NCBI GenBank assembly: GCA_021809645.1
Contig: JAJZKE010000003.1
Span: 1-49,416, forward strand
Length of the DNA stretch: 49,416 nucleotides
Source: a bacterium
Lineage (GTDB): Bacteria; Patescibacteriota; Saccharimonadia; Saccharimonadales; UBA4665
Direction of reading: 5' to 3'
Of the stretch, positions 30,826-40,251 are shown in pieces. A program made the position numbers and the translations under genes. Position 1 is the first letter of the stretch; each line of letters begins with the position of its first letter. The notes below the pieces were generated by a model. The model did no database searches. It was given only the letters and a program-made list of their open reading frames with translations, and had not been told where the DNA came from.

Positions 30826-32358
30826 ATGATAAATAATATTACCGATAGAATCCATAGCATACTGAACAGTAAGGGTTTTTTTAAGTTCGTTATCATCTTT
30901 TTCATCATTGAGGCTAGCTGGATCGCTTTGACGGCAATATATCCTCAAGCTTTTGATGAACAGTATCATTTTGGTCTTATTAAGCTTTATTCTCATCATC
31001 TCTGGCCTTTCTTTTCTAAACAACCTGCTGGGGCTAATCAATTCGGAGCTGTAGCTGTTAACTCTTCATATCTATACCACTATTTAATGAGTTTTCCCTA
31101 TAGATTTATTGAACTTATTACTAAAAATCAAGATATTCAAATTATCATCTTAAGATTTATCGATATTGCTATGTTTACTTATGGTTTGATCTTATTTAGA
31201 AAAGTTCTTTTAAAGACCAGATTGTCAAAAGCAATGTCTAATCTTATAATCTTCGTCTTTATTCTTATACCTATTGTCCCTCAACTTGCTGGTCAAGTAA
31301 ATTATGATGACCTGATGATACCATTAGTTGCAGCCGTTTGTTTACTATCGTTTAATATGATAGATCAAATTAAGAAGCATCAGCTTAGTTTTAAAACAAC
31401 TGCCTTGATGTTAATTTTGGCAACCTTTACTAGTTTGGTAAAATTTGCCTTTTTACCAATCTATTTGGCCGTTGTCCTTTTTTTTGTATTCTACATCTAT
31501 CGCTATCATCGATCATATTTTTTTAAAATATGGAATAGTTTTATATTAGATTTTAAAAAACAATCATTAAAGTTAAAAATTGTTTTAATCTCTCTTCTTT
31601 TAATATCAGTCGCTATGTTTGCTCAAAGAGATTTAGTTAATATAGTTAAGTATCATTCTTTAAATCCTAGTTGTTCGAGTGTTTTAAGTATAAAAGATTG
31701 CAAAGCGTATCCTGTTTGGTATGCCAACTATATTCGACACAAAGCTATCATCGATCATAAAAAGTCAGCTTCTGATAATATCATTGTTTATATTGGACAA
31801 TGGCTATATTGGATGTGGTATCGTTTATTTTTCGCAGTCAATGGACCAGGCAGTCATTTTACAAATTACCCACCATTGCCCTTGCCAAGCGCAATGGCTT
31901 TAATAGTTGGTGTAAGCGGCTTAATAGTGGCTATTAAATACCGGAAAAAGATACTTAAAGCTAATCCTTACGTCATATTGCTCTTTCTAATGAGTCTTAT
32001 ATATCTAATTGCTTTAATAACTCAAGGATATTCGACTTATCGATTTACAGCAGTTTTAGAGAATATGAATGGTCGTTACCTTTTGCCAATATTAATTTTA
32101 ATCGGAGCAATCTTAGCAAGAGCTTTTTCTTTGGCTTTTAAAAAATACGGTCACTTAAAAGTTATCGCTGCTTGTATTACCATCATTATGCTTTTAGAGG
32201 GTGGCGGTATTTTTACCTATATCATAAGAAGTAATGACAGCTGGTATTGGCATAGTAATAAGGTTGTTAAGGTTAATAAAGTTGTCCGTAAAATTACCAA
32301 AAAAGTCGTTGTTACGGATAAGAAATCTTATGCCACTAAAGTCTGGTTCTTCAATTAA
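30826..32358 (+). CDS. GT-C type membrane glycosyltransferase-like protein
   Basis: 510 residues, about ten to twelve membrane helices. The first outer loop has AFDEQYHFGLIKLYSHHLWPF: an acidic D.E pair soon after helix 1, as in GT39/ArnT-type enzymes that use polyprenyl-phosphate sugars. Gene sits between UPF0104 (divergent, 58 bp) and GT2 (convergent, 4-bp overlap of the stops). The tail is basic (RKITKKVVVTDKK) and likely cytoplasmic or external small domain. Acceptor not known. Confidence 0.65.
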   Translation: MINNITDRIHSILNSKGFFKFVIIFFIIEASWIALTAIYPQAFDEQYHFGLIKLYSHHLWPFFSKQPAGANQFGAVAVNSSYLYHYLMSFPYRFIELITKNQDIQIIILRFIDIAMFTYGLILFRKVLLKTRLSKAMSNLIIFVFILIPIVPQLAGQVNYDDLMIPLVAAVCLLSFNMIDQIKKHQLSFKTTALMLILATFTSLVKFAFLPIYLAVVLFFVFYIYRYHRSYFFKIWNSFILDFKKQSLKLKIVLISLLLISVAMFAQRDLVNIVKYHSLNPSCSSVLSIKDCKAYPVWYANYIRHKAIIDHKKSASDNIIVYIGQWLYWMWYRLFFAVNGPGSHFTNYPPLPLPSAMALIVGVSGLIVAIKYRKKILKANPYVILLFLMSLIYLIALITQGYSTYRFTAVLENMNGRYLLPILILIGAILARAFSLAFKKYGHLKVIAACITIIMLLEGGGIFTYIIRSNDSWYWHSNKVVKVNKVVRKITKKVVVTDKKSYATKVWFFN

Positions 32359-33317
32359 TCTTTGTCCTTATAGACATACTTTTTAATTAATTCTAAGGAA
32401 TCCTCAGCTAGGATACGATTAATCCTGACTAGATCTGCAATTACTCCTAGAGAAAATGATATAAAAGAAGCTATCAAAAAGACCACGCCAACTATTAAAG
32501 ACTGCAAATGTTGACCTGGCTTTTTATATACAGCGAAGTATACTAAATAACGAATAAATGGTATCCCGCCAACTATTAGAAAAAAGATGCCGAAAGTTAA
32601 AAATACAGCATACGGTTTATACATTAAATAAGCTCTAACAATAGTTACGCTCGATCGTCTGATGTGTTGCCAAGATGACTTAAACTGTCTTGATTCGCGA
32701 AGTTTAGGGTTAGTTTCAATTGGTACAATAACTATTGATTGTTTTTTGTTAGCTGCTTGTAAGGTTGTCTCCGTAGCCCATGAATAATCGGCTACTGGGT
32801 TAAGCTGGATAGCTGCCTGCCTAGTATAAGCCCTGAAGCCACTGATAGCGTCAGGGACGTTTGAGCCAGCAGCTTTATTTAATACCCAAGTTCCTAATTT
32901 TTGAAATAATTTCTTACGACGAGAGAAATGGTCTATTGTTTGAGTCATTCGATCTGATATAACTACATCAGCTCGACCTTCTAGGATTGGTTTAATTAAT
33001 TCAGGTATCTTTTCTTGCTTATATTGATTATCACCTTCTGTTAAGACAATAATGTCAGCCCCCATTTCGAGTGCTTTGTTTAAGCCATGACGAAAAGATC
33101 GGCTTAGCCCCTGGTTGCGATTATGATATAGAAAATGTTTAACACCGAATGACTTGGCTACTTCGACAGTTTTATCAGTTGAACCATCGTCTATTAACAA
33201 TATCTCGATCTTATCGATGCCTTTAATTTTTTTAGGTATGGTCTTAAGAACAAGAGGTAGAGTGTCCTCTTCGTTAAGACAAGGTATCATAATAACCAAC
33301 TTAATAGACTGTTTCAT
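32355..33317 (-). CDS. Family 2 glycosyltransferase with two C-terminal membrane helices (DPM1/GtrB-like)
   Basis: Residues 1-225 form a GT-A domain: VIMIPCLNEEDTLPLVL, EILLIDDGSTDKTVEVA, a VLTEGDNQYKQEKIPELI metal-binding region (TEGD in the place of DADG), ISGFRAYTRQAAIQL. Two hydrophobic helices follow at about 232-255 and 268-292. This is the shape of polyprenyl-phosphate mannose/glucose synthases, which feed GT-C enzymes such as the two in this cluster. The convergent neighbour overlaps by four bases. Confidence 0.85.
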   Translation of the reverse strand: MKQSIKLVIMIPCLNEEDTLPLVLKTIPKKIKGIDKIEILLIDDGSTDKTVEVAKSFGVKHFLYHNRNQGLSRSFRHGLNKALEMGADIIVLTEGDNQYKQEKIPELIKPILEGRADVVISDRMTQTIDHFSRRKKLFQKLGTWVLNKAAGSNVPDAISGFRAYTRQAAIQLNPVADYSWATETTLQAANKKQSIVIVPIETNPKLRESRQFKSSWQHIRRSSVTIVRAYLMYKPYAVFLTFGIFFLIVGGIPFIRYLVYFAVYKKPGQHLQSLIVGVVFLIASFISFSLGVIADLVRINRILAEDSLELIKKYVYKDKD

Positions 33318-33436
33318 ATTTATCCTGATTACCTAGACTAGCTAAACCCACCTATTCAAGCTATGTGCTGTAATTCTTATATAATTTAACTATTAGTATA
33401 CCAGACGTCTGAGATATAACTGATATATCTAGAACA

Positions 33437-34030
33437 CTAAGTAATGATCTGATCTCGATAAGATTTAGCACCGTCAATTATAATATCAGCCTTTTTATCA
33501 GGGTGATATTGACTAATGTATCGGTCTTCCATGGGCTTCCAAAGTTCTTGCCAAACTTTTTCGGCTCGATCTTTAGGCATACTTGATCTTTTAATGCCTC
33601 TTTTAATGGTTAAATCCCTTGGAGTCTCCACCCAAATCTTCAAATCATAATCTATCTCAAAAGAGAAACTATATACCCGATCAACAAAGATACCTTTGGT
33701 TATTTTTAAAGATAAATTTTTTAGATGAGGTTCGTTATCCCAATCATAGGCATGATAATTAATTGTCTTCTTATTATCCTGAAGAGGTTTAATAATATCC
33801 CGCGCGAACCTCTCTCCGTTATATCCTCCCCACGAAATAGGATGTTGAATAGGTTCAAAATAATCATCACCACACAAAAAACTAAATTCCGGCAATATGC
33901 TATTTAGATATTTAGAAAGTGATGTTTTGCCTGATCCAGCTCGACCGTCAATAGCTATTAAATAATACTCACCATTTTTTGGTGGTTTTAAATAAATTAT
34001 TTCTTTTAATTTAATTTTGTTTGTTGACAT
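33437..34030 (-). CDS. Uridine-kinase-like P-loop protein
   Basis: 197-residue soluble protein. Walker A is AIDGRAGSGKTSLSKYL (about 27-43), followed by CGDDYFEP, the fingerprint of the uridine kinase/phosphoribulokinase-like group (DDfY), WDNEP, and a lid region DLTIKRGIKRSSMPKDRA with RYISQYHPDKKADIII. Probably phosphorylates a small molecule such as a nucleoside; substrate not determined. Isolated gene, divergent from the next one. Confidence 0.82.
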   Translation of the reverse strand: MSTNKIKLKEIIYLKPPKNGEYYLIAIDGRAGSGKTSLSKYLNSILPEFSFLCGDDYFEPIQHPISWGGYNGERFARDIIKPLQDNKKTINYHAYDWDNEPHLKNLSLKITKGIFVDRVYSFSFEIDYDLKIWVETPRDLTIKRGIKRSSMPKDRAEKVWQELWKPMEDRYISQYHPDKKADIIIDGAKSYRDQIIT

Positions 34031-34111
34031 ATTTTCATTCTAACTATCAGTGATGGAGATCACAATATCATAATTAACTGTGAGATATATTTAAAAAGAA
34101 AGGGAAAATCA

Positions 34112-34660
34112 ATGTCAAAAAATAATAGAAAAACAATTGATAAAATATTAACTTCTATAGGAATTATTGCAACCATAGCCTTATTGGTAATCGGTGGATT
34201 ATCTTGGTGGGCTTATTCATTTACTTCTAGTAATGTTCATAACGAGCTAGCATCACAGAAAATATACTTTCCTCCTAAGGGCAGTCCCGAGCTTAAAAAT
34301 GCTAATATTGGACCATTTTTAAATAAATATGCTGGTCAACAACTGCTAACTGGCCCGCAAGCTAAAGCCTATGCCGATCATTTTATTGCCGTTCATTTAT
34401 CGGAAGTAGCAAATGGTAAAACTTATTCTGAAGTTAGTTCAGAATTACAAGCTAATCCTAATAACGCAAAGTTAAAAGCTGAATCTCAAACCCTTTTTCA
34501 AGGAGAGACTTTAAGAGGCTTGCTACTTGGCGATGCCTATGCTTTTTCAACAGTGGGCATGATTGCTAAAATAACAGCTATCGTTTGTTTTATAGCTGGC
34601 GGTTTAATGTTGATATTAGTCTTACTAGGATTTTGGCACTTAACAACTTTAGATAATTAG
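34112..34660 (+). CDS. Two-helix membrane protein, LigA-annotated actinobacterial-type family
   Basis: 182 residues: helix 18-40, exported domain 41-145, helix 150-175. The outside part has FPPKGSPEL..ANIGPFLNKYAG, GPQAKAYADHFIA and TLFQGETLRGLLLGDAYAFSTVG. This order (dose of A.ay.....h..eia.gkTY.e......N..L......lf.g.tLR..L) resembles proteins often named aromatic ring-opening dioxygenase LigA in Actinobacteria, a name that has no biochemical basis. AAAGGGA precedes the ATG. Function unknown. Confidence 0.75.
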   Translation: MSKNNRKTIDKILTSIGIIATIALLVIGGLSWWAYSFTSSNVHNELASQKIYFPPKGSPELKNANIGPFLNKYAGQQLLTGPQAKAYADHFIAVHLSEVANGKTYSEVSSELQANPNNAKLKAESQTLFQGETLRGLLLGDAYAFSTVGMIAKITAIVCFIAGGLMLILVLLGFWHLTTLDN

Positions 34661-34679
34661 TATCCGTTGCTAACAGTTT

Positions 34680-34910
34680 CAATCGTCTAATACGACTTCT
34701 CTAACAATCCTAGCCTTATCTACATAGTCATTGCTGACTTCAGCAAATTCAATAAATTGTATTAAGGGGTTGAACCTACGCTAACATGATTACAAGCTCC
34801 TGTGTGTATGCCAGAACCGAATAAGGTCTTATCGTCAACAGTAGCCATAAATGAATTATATACTATCCTATATTGGCCCGCACTGCATTGTCGAGATCTA
34901 TTCCTGTCCA
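34680..34910 (-). pseudogene. Decayed reading frame of unknown family
   Basis: The 350-bp gap between two plus-strand genes holds, on the minus strand, three consecutive pieces in different frames: MSNWTGIDLDNAVRANIG (after GAGG), then YNSFMATVDDKTLFGSGIHT..., then LIQFIEFAEVSNDYVDKARI...EVVLDD. They join with one frameshift each at about 34865 and 34765. The composition looks like a real former protein of about 78 residues. I do not recognise the family. Confidence 0.4.
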
Positions 34911-35013
34911 ATTACTCATCTACGTGTCCTCAGAGTATAAGTGCCATAAAGAATGATTGACATCAACATCAATTTCTGTATTATGATAACTATTAACTAA
35001 CATAAAATAAAAA

Positions 35014-35433
35014 ATGAAAAAAAATGAAAAATCAAAAATAGGTAAGAGTAAAAAAATAAATCAACAAGGTTTTATTAGCCTAAGTTCACTTAGGAAACCA
35101 ATTACATTAGCTATAATCGGAGCAATCATTGTTGTTGCTGCAGCTTTAGTTTATGTGATACATAGCACTAAACAAACGGGTAGTGCTGCCTCAACTTCGA
35201 CACAGCAACAAACATTATCACCCGCACAAGGAAGCGTGACTACTCAGCCTCAGCCTACTCCGACTTCTCCCCCGGCTACTCCGACTACGGTTTCACCAAC
35301 TACTACAACTTCATCAGAGGCTAAACAGCCAACTGAAGTTAAACAATCACCGGAATCAGGGAGTAGTAGTTCGTCATCTAGCACAGATAAAAGTTCGACA
35401 AGTTCATCAACTTCAACCTCTAAAGATAATTAG
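35014..35433 (+). CDS. Anchored Ser/Thr/Pro-rich surface protein
   Basis: 139 residues: basic N-terminus with many lysines, one membrane helix (about 30-50, ITLAIIGAIIVVAAALVYVI), then an 85-residue tail made almost only of Ser, Thr, Pro and Gln. Such tails are flexible stalks and good O-glycosylation acceptors; the glycosyltransferase cluster 2-6 kb away makes this plausible, though unproven. No folded domain is visible. Confidence 0.8.
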   Translation: MKKNEKSKIGKSKKINQQGFISLSSLRKPITLAIIGAIIVVAAALVYVIHSTKQTGSAASTSTQQQTLSPAQGSVTTQPQPTPTSPPATPTTVSPTTTTSSEAKQPTEVKQSPESGSSSSSSSTDKSSTSSSTSTSKDN

Positions 35434-35437
35434 ATAG

Positions 35438-36460
35438 TTACTTTGAATTTAAAGGTTGAACATTCTTTAAACTATTGACTGGTTGATTACCGTTATATTC
35501 TGTAACTAACGTATTGTATTCTATATTTAATTGATTATATCTATTGATCGCACTATTCTCCTGAGCTATGTAATTTTTATAGATATTGTAGTTGTATGCG
35601 TCTTCGTAAGAGTTACCGATTTTAGCCCAAGCTAAACTATCGGCATAGGCTTTGTTGGCTTCGTTATTATCATTGGTTATAGTTGTTTGAATTTGGCTTA
35701 GTTGGTTTTGTTCATTCTTAAATATTGAAGTTATATTGTTGTAGTTATCGACAGTTAGCAAACGGTCATTAAAATATGGCGCATAAAAGTTAGTTAAATT
35801 CTTAGATAAATTAGAATATTCAGTACCTAATAGAGAAAAAAGTTCCAAATCCCGATAATTAGGTTCTGTTTTAGCAAAATTTATTACCTGAGTATTAAGG
35901 GTATGACTATTGATATTATTATAATTAGCTTCGATCGCTTGAATTAAACTAGTCTGTTTATTGGTGCTTGCAATATTAAAGTAAACAGAATGAAGCATTT
36001 CGTAAGCAGCTGTCACTATCTCTTGATCATAAAGATTTGGTGGCATTTTTCTGATATATATTCGACCATTTGCATTATTATATCGACTTGGTACAAAGCA
36101 GCCTTGCTCAATGAAACCATTCCTATTATTAGCGGCCGCATTAGCTGCACAATCTTTTTCCATTTGTATGTCTGATACAATCTGAGGTTTAGATCTTAAA
36201 AAAACCAACTCTCCTTCTCTGCTCATACCTGCTTGTTGAGCTAAAGATATCATTGCTGGATTAGCATTTCTAATTATTAAATAATTTGATATGGGACTAA
36301 AAAAAATAATAAACGCCGATATTGCCAGTCCTAGACAAAATACAATAACTGCAATTAAATATTTCTTTTTTATTTTGGATATATCGTTAGGATTCGAGCT
36401 ATCTAATTGCTGACTTTGATGATCAACTTGTTGATGAATATCAAGGTTGCTTTCTTCCAT
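35438..36460 (-). CDS. Membrane-anchored protein with degenerate metalloprotease motif
   Basis: 340 residues. Polar N-terminus, one helix at about 32-54, then a long exported domain. Around residue 130-160 it reads IYIRKMPPNLYDQEIVTAAYEMLHSVY. In related CPR proteins this place has an HExxH zinc motif (TAAHEMLHA); here the first His is Tyr (TAC codon), so zinc binding and catalysis should be lost. The C-terminal 150 residues are helical and Asn/Gln/Tyr-rich (possible coiled coil at 250-335). Convergent with the Ser/Thr-rich gene, 4 bp apart. Probably an inactive protease-like scaffold. Confidence 0.7.
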   Translation of the reverse strand: MEESNLDIHQQVDHQSQQLDSSNPNDISKIKKKYLIAVIVFCLGLAISAFIIFFSPISNYLIIRNANPAMISLAQQAGMSREGELVFLRSKPQIVSDIQMEKDCAANAAANNRNGFIEQGCFVPSRYNNANGRIYIRKMPPNLYDQEIVTAAYEMLHSVYFNIASTNKQTSLIQAIEANYNNINSHTLNTQVINFAKTEPNYRDLELFSLLGTEYSNLSKNLTNFYAPYFNDRLLTVDNYNNITSIFKNEQNQLSQIQTTITNDNNEANKAYADSLAWAKIGNSYEDAYNYNIYKNYIAQENSAINRYNQLNIEYNTLVTEYNGNQPVNSLKNVQPLNSK

Positions 36461-36543
36461 GACAAGAATTGTACAAGCTTATTCTTAAAAAAAGAAACTT
36501 GAGTTATTAGTTGTCTTAAAGTCTATTTAAAAAATACTTTTAG

Positions 36544-36798
36544 CTATCTATATTTTGCTTGAACGGTATCTTGATTAATACCATTGATCAGATTACTATA
36601 ACCTTTTTTATCTAAGATTTGGATAGCGATAGCAGACCTGTTACCCGACTGACAATACAATATTATCTGGCTGTCCTTTGATAAAGTTAAGTATTTTTCG
36701 AAATTATTTATATCTGATAATGAAATATTGACAGCCCCTTCAATGTGACCTTGAGAATATTCATCTGGTGTTCTGACGTCGATAATTGTTTTAGTCAT
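36544..36798 (-). CDS. Single-domain rhodanese
   Basis: 84 residues, a compact sulfurtransferase: IIDVRTPDEYSQGHIEGAVN, then the active-site loop YCQSGNRSAIA with the catalytic Cys, ending near GYSNLINGI. It lacks a signal peptide, so is cytoplasmic. It overlaps the SHOCT-protein gene by four bases. May take sulfur from the cysteine desulfurase encoded 30 kb away, which is inference. Confidence 0.92.
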   Translation of the reverse strand: MTKTIIDVRTPDEYSQGHIEGAVNISLSDINNFEKYLTLSKDSQIILYCQSGNRSAIAIQILDKKGYSNLINGINQDTVQAKYR

Positions 36799-37010
36799 TT
36801 TAGTTCTTTTTTAATCTCCAGATATTGTTCTTTAGTTATTTCATCCTTTGCGTATCGATTTTTTGCTATGTCTAGCGGATTATCACGATTACTCGAAACG
36901 ACTCTATATATTATATAAATGACTACAATTAAAACAATAAACCAAAATATTACGCTAATTGTCCGTAAACCCCAATCTCCTCTGTCCATATTTGGTCCGT
37001 AATAATACAC
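36795..37010 (-). CDS. Small membrane protein with SHOCT domain
   Basis: 71 residues: one membrane helix at about 17-38 (TISVIFWFIVLIVVIYIIY) and a C-terminal SHOCT-like helix pair, DIAKNRYAKDEITKEQYLEI, with the family pattern L..RyA.GEIt.eEy...k..L. SHOCT modules mediate oligomerisation. Operon partner of the rhodanese. Confidence 0.82.
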   Translation of the reverse strand: MYYYGPNMDRGDWGLRTISVIFWFIVLIVVIYIIYRVVSSNRDNPLDIAKNRYAKDEITKEQYLEIKKELK

Positions 37011-37296
37011 CAGTTTGCTCCCCTATGATTATTTTATAGATAGTTATAAATATATGCTGTGACAGGAGTCACTATTACACTAATTTACAATCTTTATCTA
37101 ACTATTCTTTTAAATATTTGTTATAGATAATTTGTTTGGAGTTATATCAAACTTAGCTCATATAATCCTATAGACAAGGTTTTTAAAATAAACACGACAA
37201 TAAAATGGACACATATAACCGAAAAATTACGTGGCACCTTAATAAAACTACTCCTACTAGGCAGGGATTAAGAGCTAATAATTATTTTGATCTTTC

Positions 37297-38712
37297 TTAT
37301 GATTTATTATTTTCTTGTTTTAAGGTATTAATAAATTGATTAACCTTTATTTCTTCTTGTTCACCACTTTTTAAATCTTTGATAACTACCTTATCTTTAT
37401 TGTCCTCGTTTGCAAAGAATATTAATATTTTTAAGGATCCTATTTTGTCAGCAGTTGATATTTGTTTTTTCATTTTTTCACTTTTTGGTAATGTTATTGA
37501 CGGGTCAATAATAACTGAATAATGGTTATCCCTTAATGTTTTAGCAACTCCAAGAATTTCTTGAAGTCGACTATTCAGCTTTGAATCATCATCGTGGACG
37601 CTAACAATATAGTAATCAATATCAATATCTTTGGTTTTAGGCATTAAGTTCCTTGATTCAAGTAATATTTCCAGTGGCACAAAACCAATACCAAAGCCAA
37701 CTCCAGTTACTTCAGTTTTACCACCAAATTTTTTAGTAAAGTTATCATATCGACCACCGCCCAAGATTGATCGGTTCATACTTTTTTCTGGTGTTCTATC
37801 ATAGGCTTCAAAGACTGTACCGGTATAATAGCCTAGACCTCTAACGGTAGCTGGATCGTAAATACAGAATTCACTAAATCCATAGTTAGCTATCCATACA
37901 AAGACCTCTTGGAGTTCTTTGTATTCTGCTGAAGTGGCAACCGACTTAAATTTATCGTTTTTAGAAATATCTTCTAACGAATTGATTGCCATCCACTGCT
38001 TTAGACCTTCTATTTGTAAATCTTTAAGACCAGCATTTATTAACCGTTCCTCGAATACATCAGCAGGAATTTTGGACTTAGCATCTATGGCTGATAGGAT
38101 TTGGTATTTTATAACTGATGATTCAATATTTAATACCTCAAATACCTTTTCAATTAGAGACCGACTGTTTATTTTTAAAACTAGGTCTTTAGAGGTTAGC
38201 CCAAGACTTGTTAAGATATCTAGAGCAATAACTATAACCTCAGCATCAGATAATGCTTTAACATTTGGTTGTAGAGGACTTTTCTCAAACTTGTCTAAAT
38301 TAAATTGTCCAAATTGTCTCTTTCTACCAGACTGTGGTCTTTCATTGCGGTAGATATCTGAATCGGAATACCACCTAACTGGAAATGAAAGCCTTTTTTC
38401 TGCTTTAGCTAACATATATGCTATCGTTGGTGTAGTTTCTGGACGGAGTATATACGTTTTATCGCCAGAAGAGATATAATAACCCTCTTTTAGGATATCG
38501 TCACTTGACTTTATTTTGTAGAATTCAATTGGTTGGAGTGTTGGACCGTCTACTTGTTTATATCCCCAAGATTTAGCAACCTTAGCAATAGCTAAATGAA
38601 GCTTTCTTAACTGGTCCATCCGTTCAGGATAAATATACTCAGCACCTCTAATATTGCCAGCTATTAAAACATCTGAGGGACTGATTTCTACTGATTCTGG
38701 GACTTGGCTCAT
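37297..38712 (-). CDS. hisS: Histidyl-tRNA synthetase
   Basis: Class II synthetase that charges tRNA-His. Landmarks: LRPETTPTIAYM, motif 2 YRNERPQSGRKRQFGQFNLD, histidine-binding GLGYYTGTVFEAYD, GGGRYDNF and motif 3 GVGFGIGFVPLEIL. C-terminal anticodon domain 360-455. 471 residues. Upstream 228 bp (to 38941) hold no gene. It stands alone; the 286 bp after its stop are AT-rich with no feature I can name. Confidence 0.95.
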   Translation of the reverse strand: MSQVPESVEISPSDVLIAGNIRGAEYIYPERMDQLRKLHLAIAKVAKSWGYKQVDGPTLQPIEFYKIKSSDDILKEGYYISSGDKTYILRPETTPTIAYMLAKAEKRLSFPVRWYSDSDIYRNERPQSGRKRQFGQFNLDKFEKSPLQPNVKALSDAEVIVIALDILTSLGLTSKDLVLKINSRSLIEKVFEVLNIESSVIKYQILSAIDAKSKIPADVFEERLINAGLKDLQIEGLKQWMAINSLEDISKNDKFKSVATSAEYKELQEVFVWIANYGFSEFCIYDPATVRGLGYYTGTVFEAYDRTPEKSMNRSILGGGRYDNFTKKFGGKTEVTGVGFGIGFVPLEILLESRNLMPKTKDIDIDYYIVSVHDDDSKLNSRLQEILGVAKTLRDNHYSVIIDPSITLPKSEKMKKQISTADKIGSLKILIFFANEDNKDKVVIKDLKSGEQEEIKVNQFINTLKQENNKS

Positions 38713-38940
38713 TAATATTCCTCGTATAGAAATATACTATAGCAAAATTTATTACATTAAGCATAAGCCAAGAGAATAATCTTTTGCTTACTTACAAGCT
38801 CTATTTATGAATTTCTGACATTCTTTATAATTACTAAGTTATTCTTTGCATTTTCTTATTATGGCTTTTATATATCGGTTTAATTTTAATTACCTAAAAT
38901 CGAAATTATTAGATTAAATGATATATTTTTTAAAAAGACT

Positions 38941-40233
38941 TTATTGTTGAGACCAATAAGACGAATTAACACTCTGTTCAGGAGATTCCCTAGGTACTAC
39001 ATTAGTTGACGTCGTTTGGTTTGGATTAGATGATTGATCTACGTTCGGTCGTACTATAGTGGGTACAACTAGACTACCCACTTTAGGCAAATTGGGTGAT
39101 AATTGTCTTGGCTGAAATTGGCTAGAAGATGCTTGATTAGATGTCATTACAACTTCGTTGTTAGTAATCGGTATAGGGAGGTCATTTAAAGAATTAGATG
39201 GTGGCATTATTTTTAATTTATGCTTATCTCTAAAACGCCAAAAACCAATACCGCCAAATAGTAAAACTAATATTATGATGGCTGGGATAACGACAGTAAG
39301 GGAATTAAAACTTTTAGCTAAACGAAAATTAACTGGTTTATTATTTCCGGCTATTATTGATAATTTAGAATTAGTAGTTACATCGCCTGGGCGAATAATT
39401 GTTATTGTATTTAATCCGGTATGAACGTTGCTAAAAATAACTTGACCAGCACTATTTGTGTAACGAATTAATGTTTTATCGATTATAACTTTAGCATTGG
39501 CTATTGGCTGTCCATGACTGTTCGTTACGATAATTGTTATATTCCCGAACGGTGGATTTTCAGCAATAGTTGTACTTGTTGGTGTGCTAATTGGTGTGTT
39601 CTTAGCAGTTGAACTTATTGGAGCCGTGGTACCGCCTTTATTAGCTATAACCGGAGTAGAGGTAGGAGTAGGAGTATAGCTAGAAGTTTGATGCGGAGAG
39701 GAAGTAGAAGTCGGAGCAGGCGGAGGTAATGGGTTGCTTAAAGTAAAGCTAGCCGACGTTAAGGCTCCGTTCCAGACACTATTTTCATAATTATTTTGAA
39801 TGTCTGAAGAAGAAGTAATACTAATAGATGTTGATCCAGCGGCTAATACGGTAAAATTAACTTGAGCTACAGGATAGGTACCACCGCCAACTGGGTTAGG
39901 TGAAGATGCACAAGAGACTTCTACTGATCCACCACCGCCAGTTTGCTGAGCACATAGGGTAAAAGGACTACCCGATAACGTAAGACTGTTATACCTTAGG
40001 TAAGTACTATTATATGCTAGATAAGCCTGCACTCCTTGAACATTATCACCACTAGAACTTGTTTCTGTAATATTAAGAGTAAAAGAGTTTCCGGTCACGT
40101 AGCTGCCACTTGAAGGATAAAGAGAAAAATAAGCATCACCAGCAGCCATAGAAGGTACAGTAGTTAATGCTAAACCTATGCTTAACATTATTACTATAAG
40201 ACTAATTAGACTTTTTATTTTATAGTGCTTCAT
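38941..40233 (-). CDS. Membrane-anchored cohesin-like surface protein
   Basis: 430 residues in order: signal peptide 1-31 (ALTTVPSMAAGDA), a cohesin-like beta-sandwich at about 32-165 (SFTLNITETSSSGDNVQGVQ, AYLAYNSTYLRYNSL, GGTYPVAQVNFTVLAAGSTS), a Pro/Thr/Ser linker to 225, a carboxypeptidase-regulatory/Ig-like domain 228-305 (ITIIVTNSHGQPIANAKVII), a membrane helix at 312-333, and a 95-residue Asn/Ser/Pro-rich cytoplasmic tail. The cohesin matches the family order of strands, with the hydrophobic y..s.L..r pattern. The next gene upstream encodes a dockerin-like protein, making a binding pair plausible. Confidence 0.72.
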   Translation of the reverse strand: MKHYKIKSLISLIVIMLSIGLALTTVPSMAAGDAYFSLYPSSGSYVTGNSFTLNITETSSSGDNVQGVQAYLAYNSTYLRYNSLTLSGSPFTLCAQQTGGGGSVEVSCASSPNPVGGGTYPVAQVNFTVLAAGSTSISITSSSDIQNNYENSVWNGALTSASFTLSNPLPPPAPTSTSSPHQTSSYTPTPTSTPVIANKGGTTAPISSTAKNTPISTPTSTTIAENPPFGNITIIVTNSHGQPIANAKVIIDKTLIRYTNSAGQVIFSNVHTGLNTITIIRPGDVTTNSKLSIIAGNNKPVNFRLAKSFNSLTVVIPAIIILVLLFGGIGFWRFRDKHKLKIMPPSNSLNDLPIPITNNEVVMTSNQASSSQFQPRQLSPNLPKVGSLVVPTIVRPNVDQSSNPNQTTSTNVVPRESPEQSVNSSYWSQQ

Positions 40234-40251
40234 CTTGATATATCTTTATCA

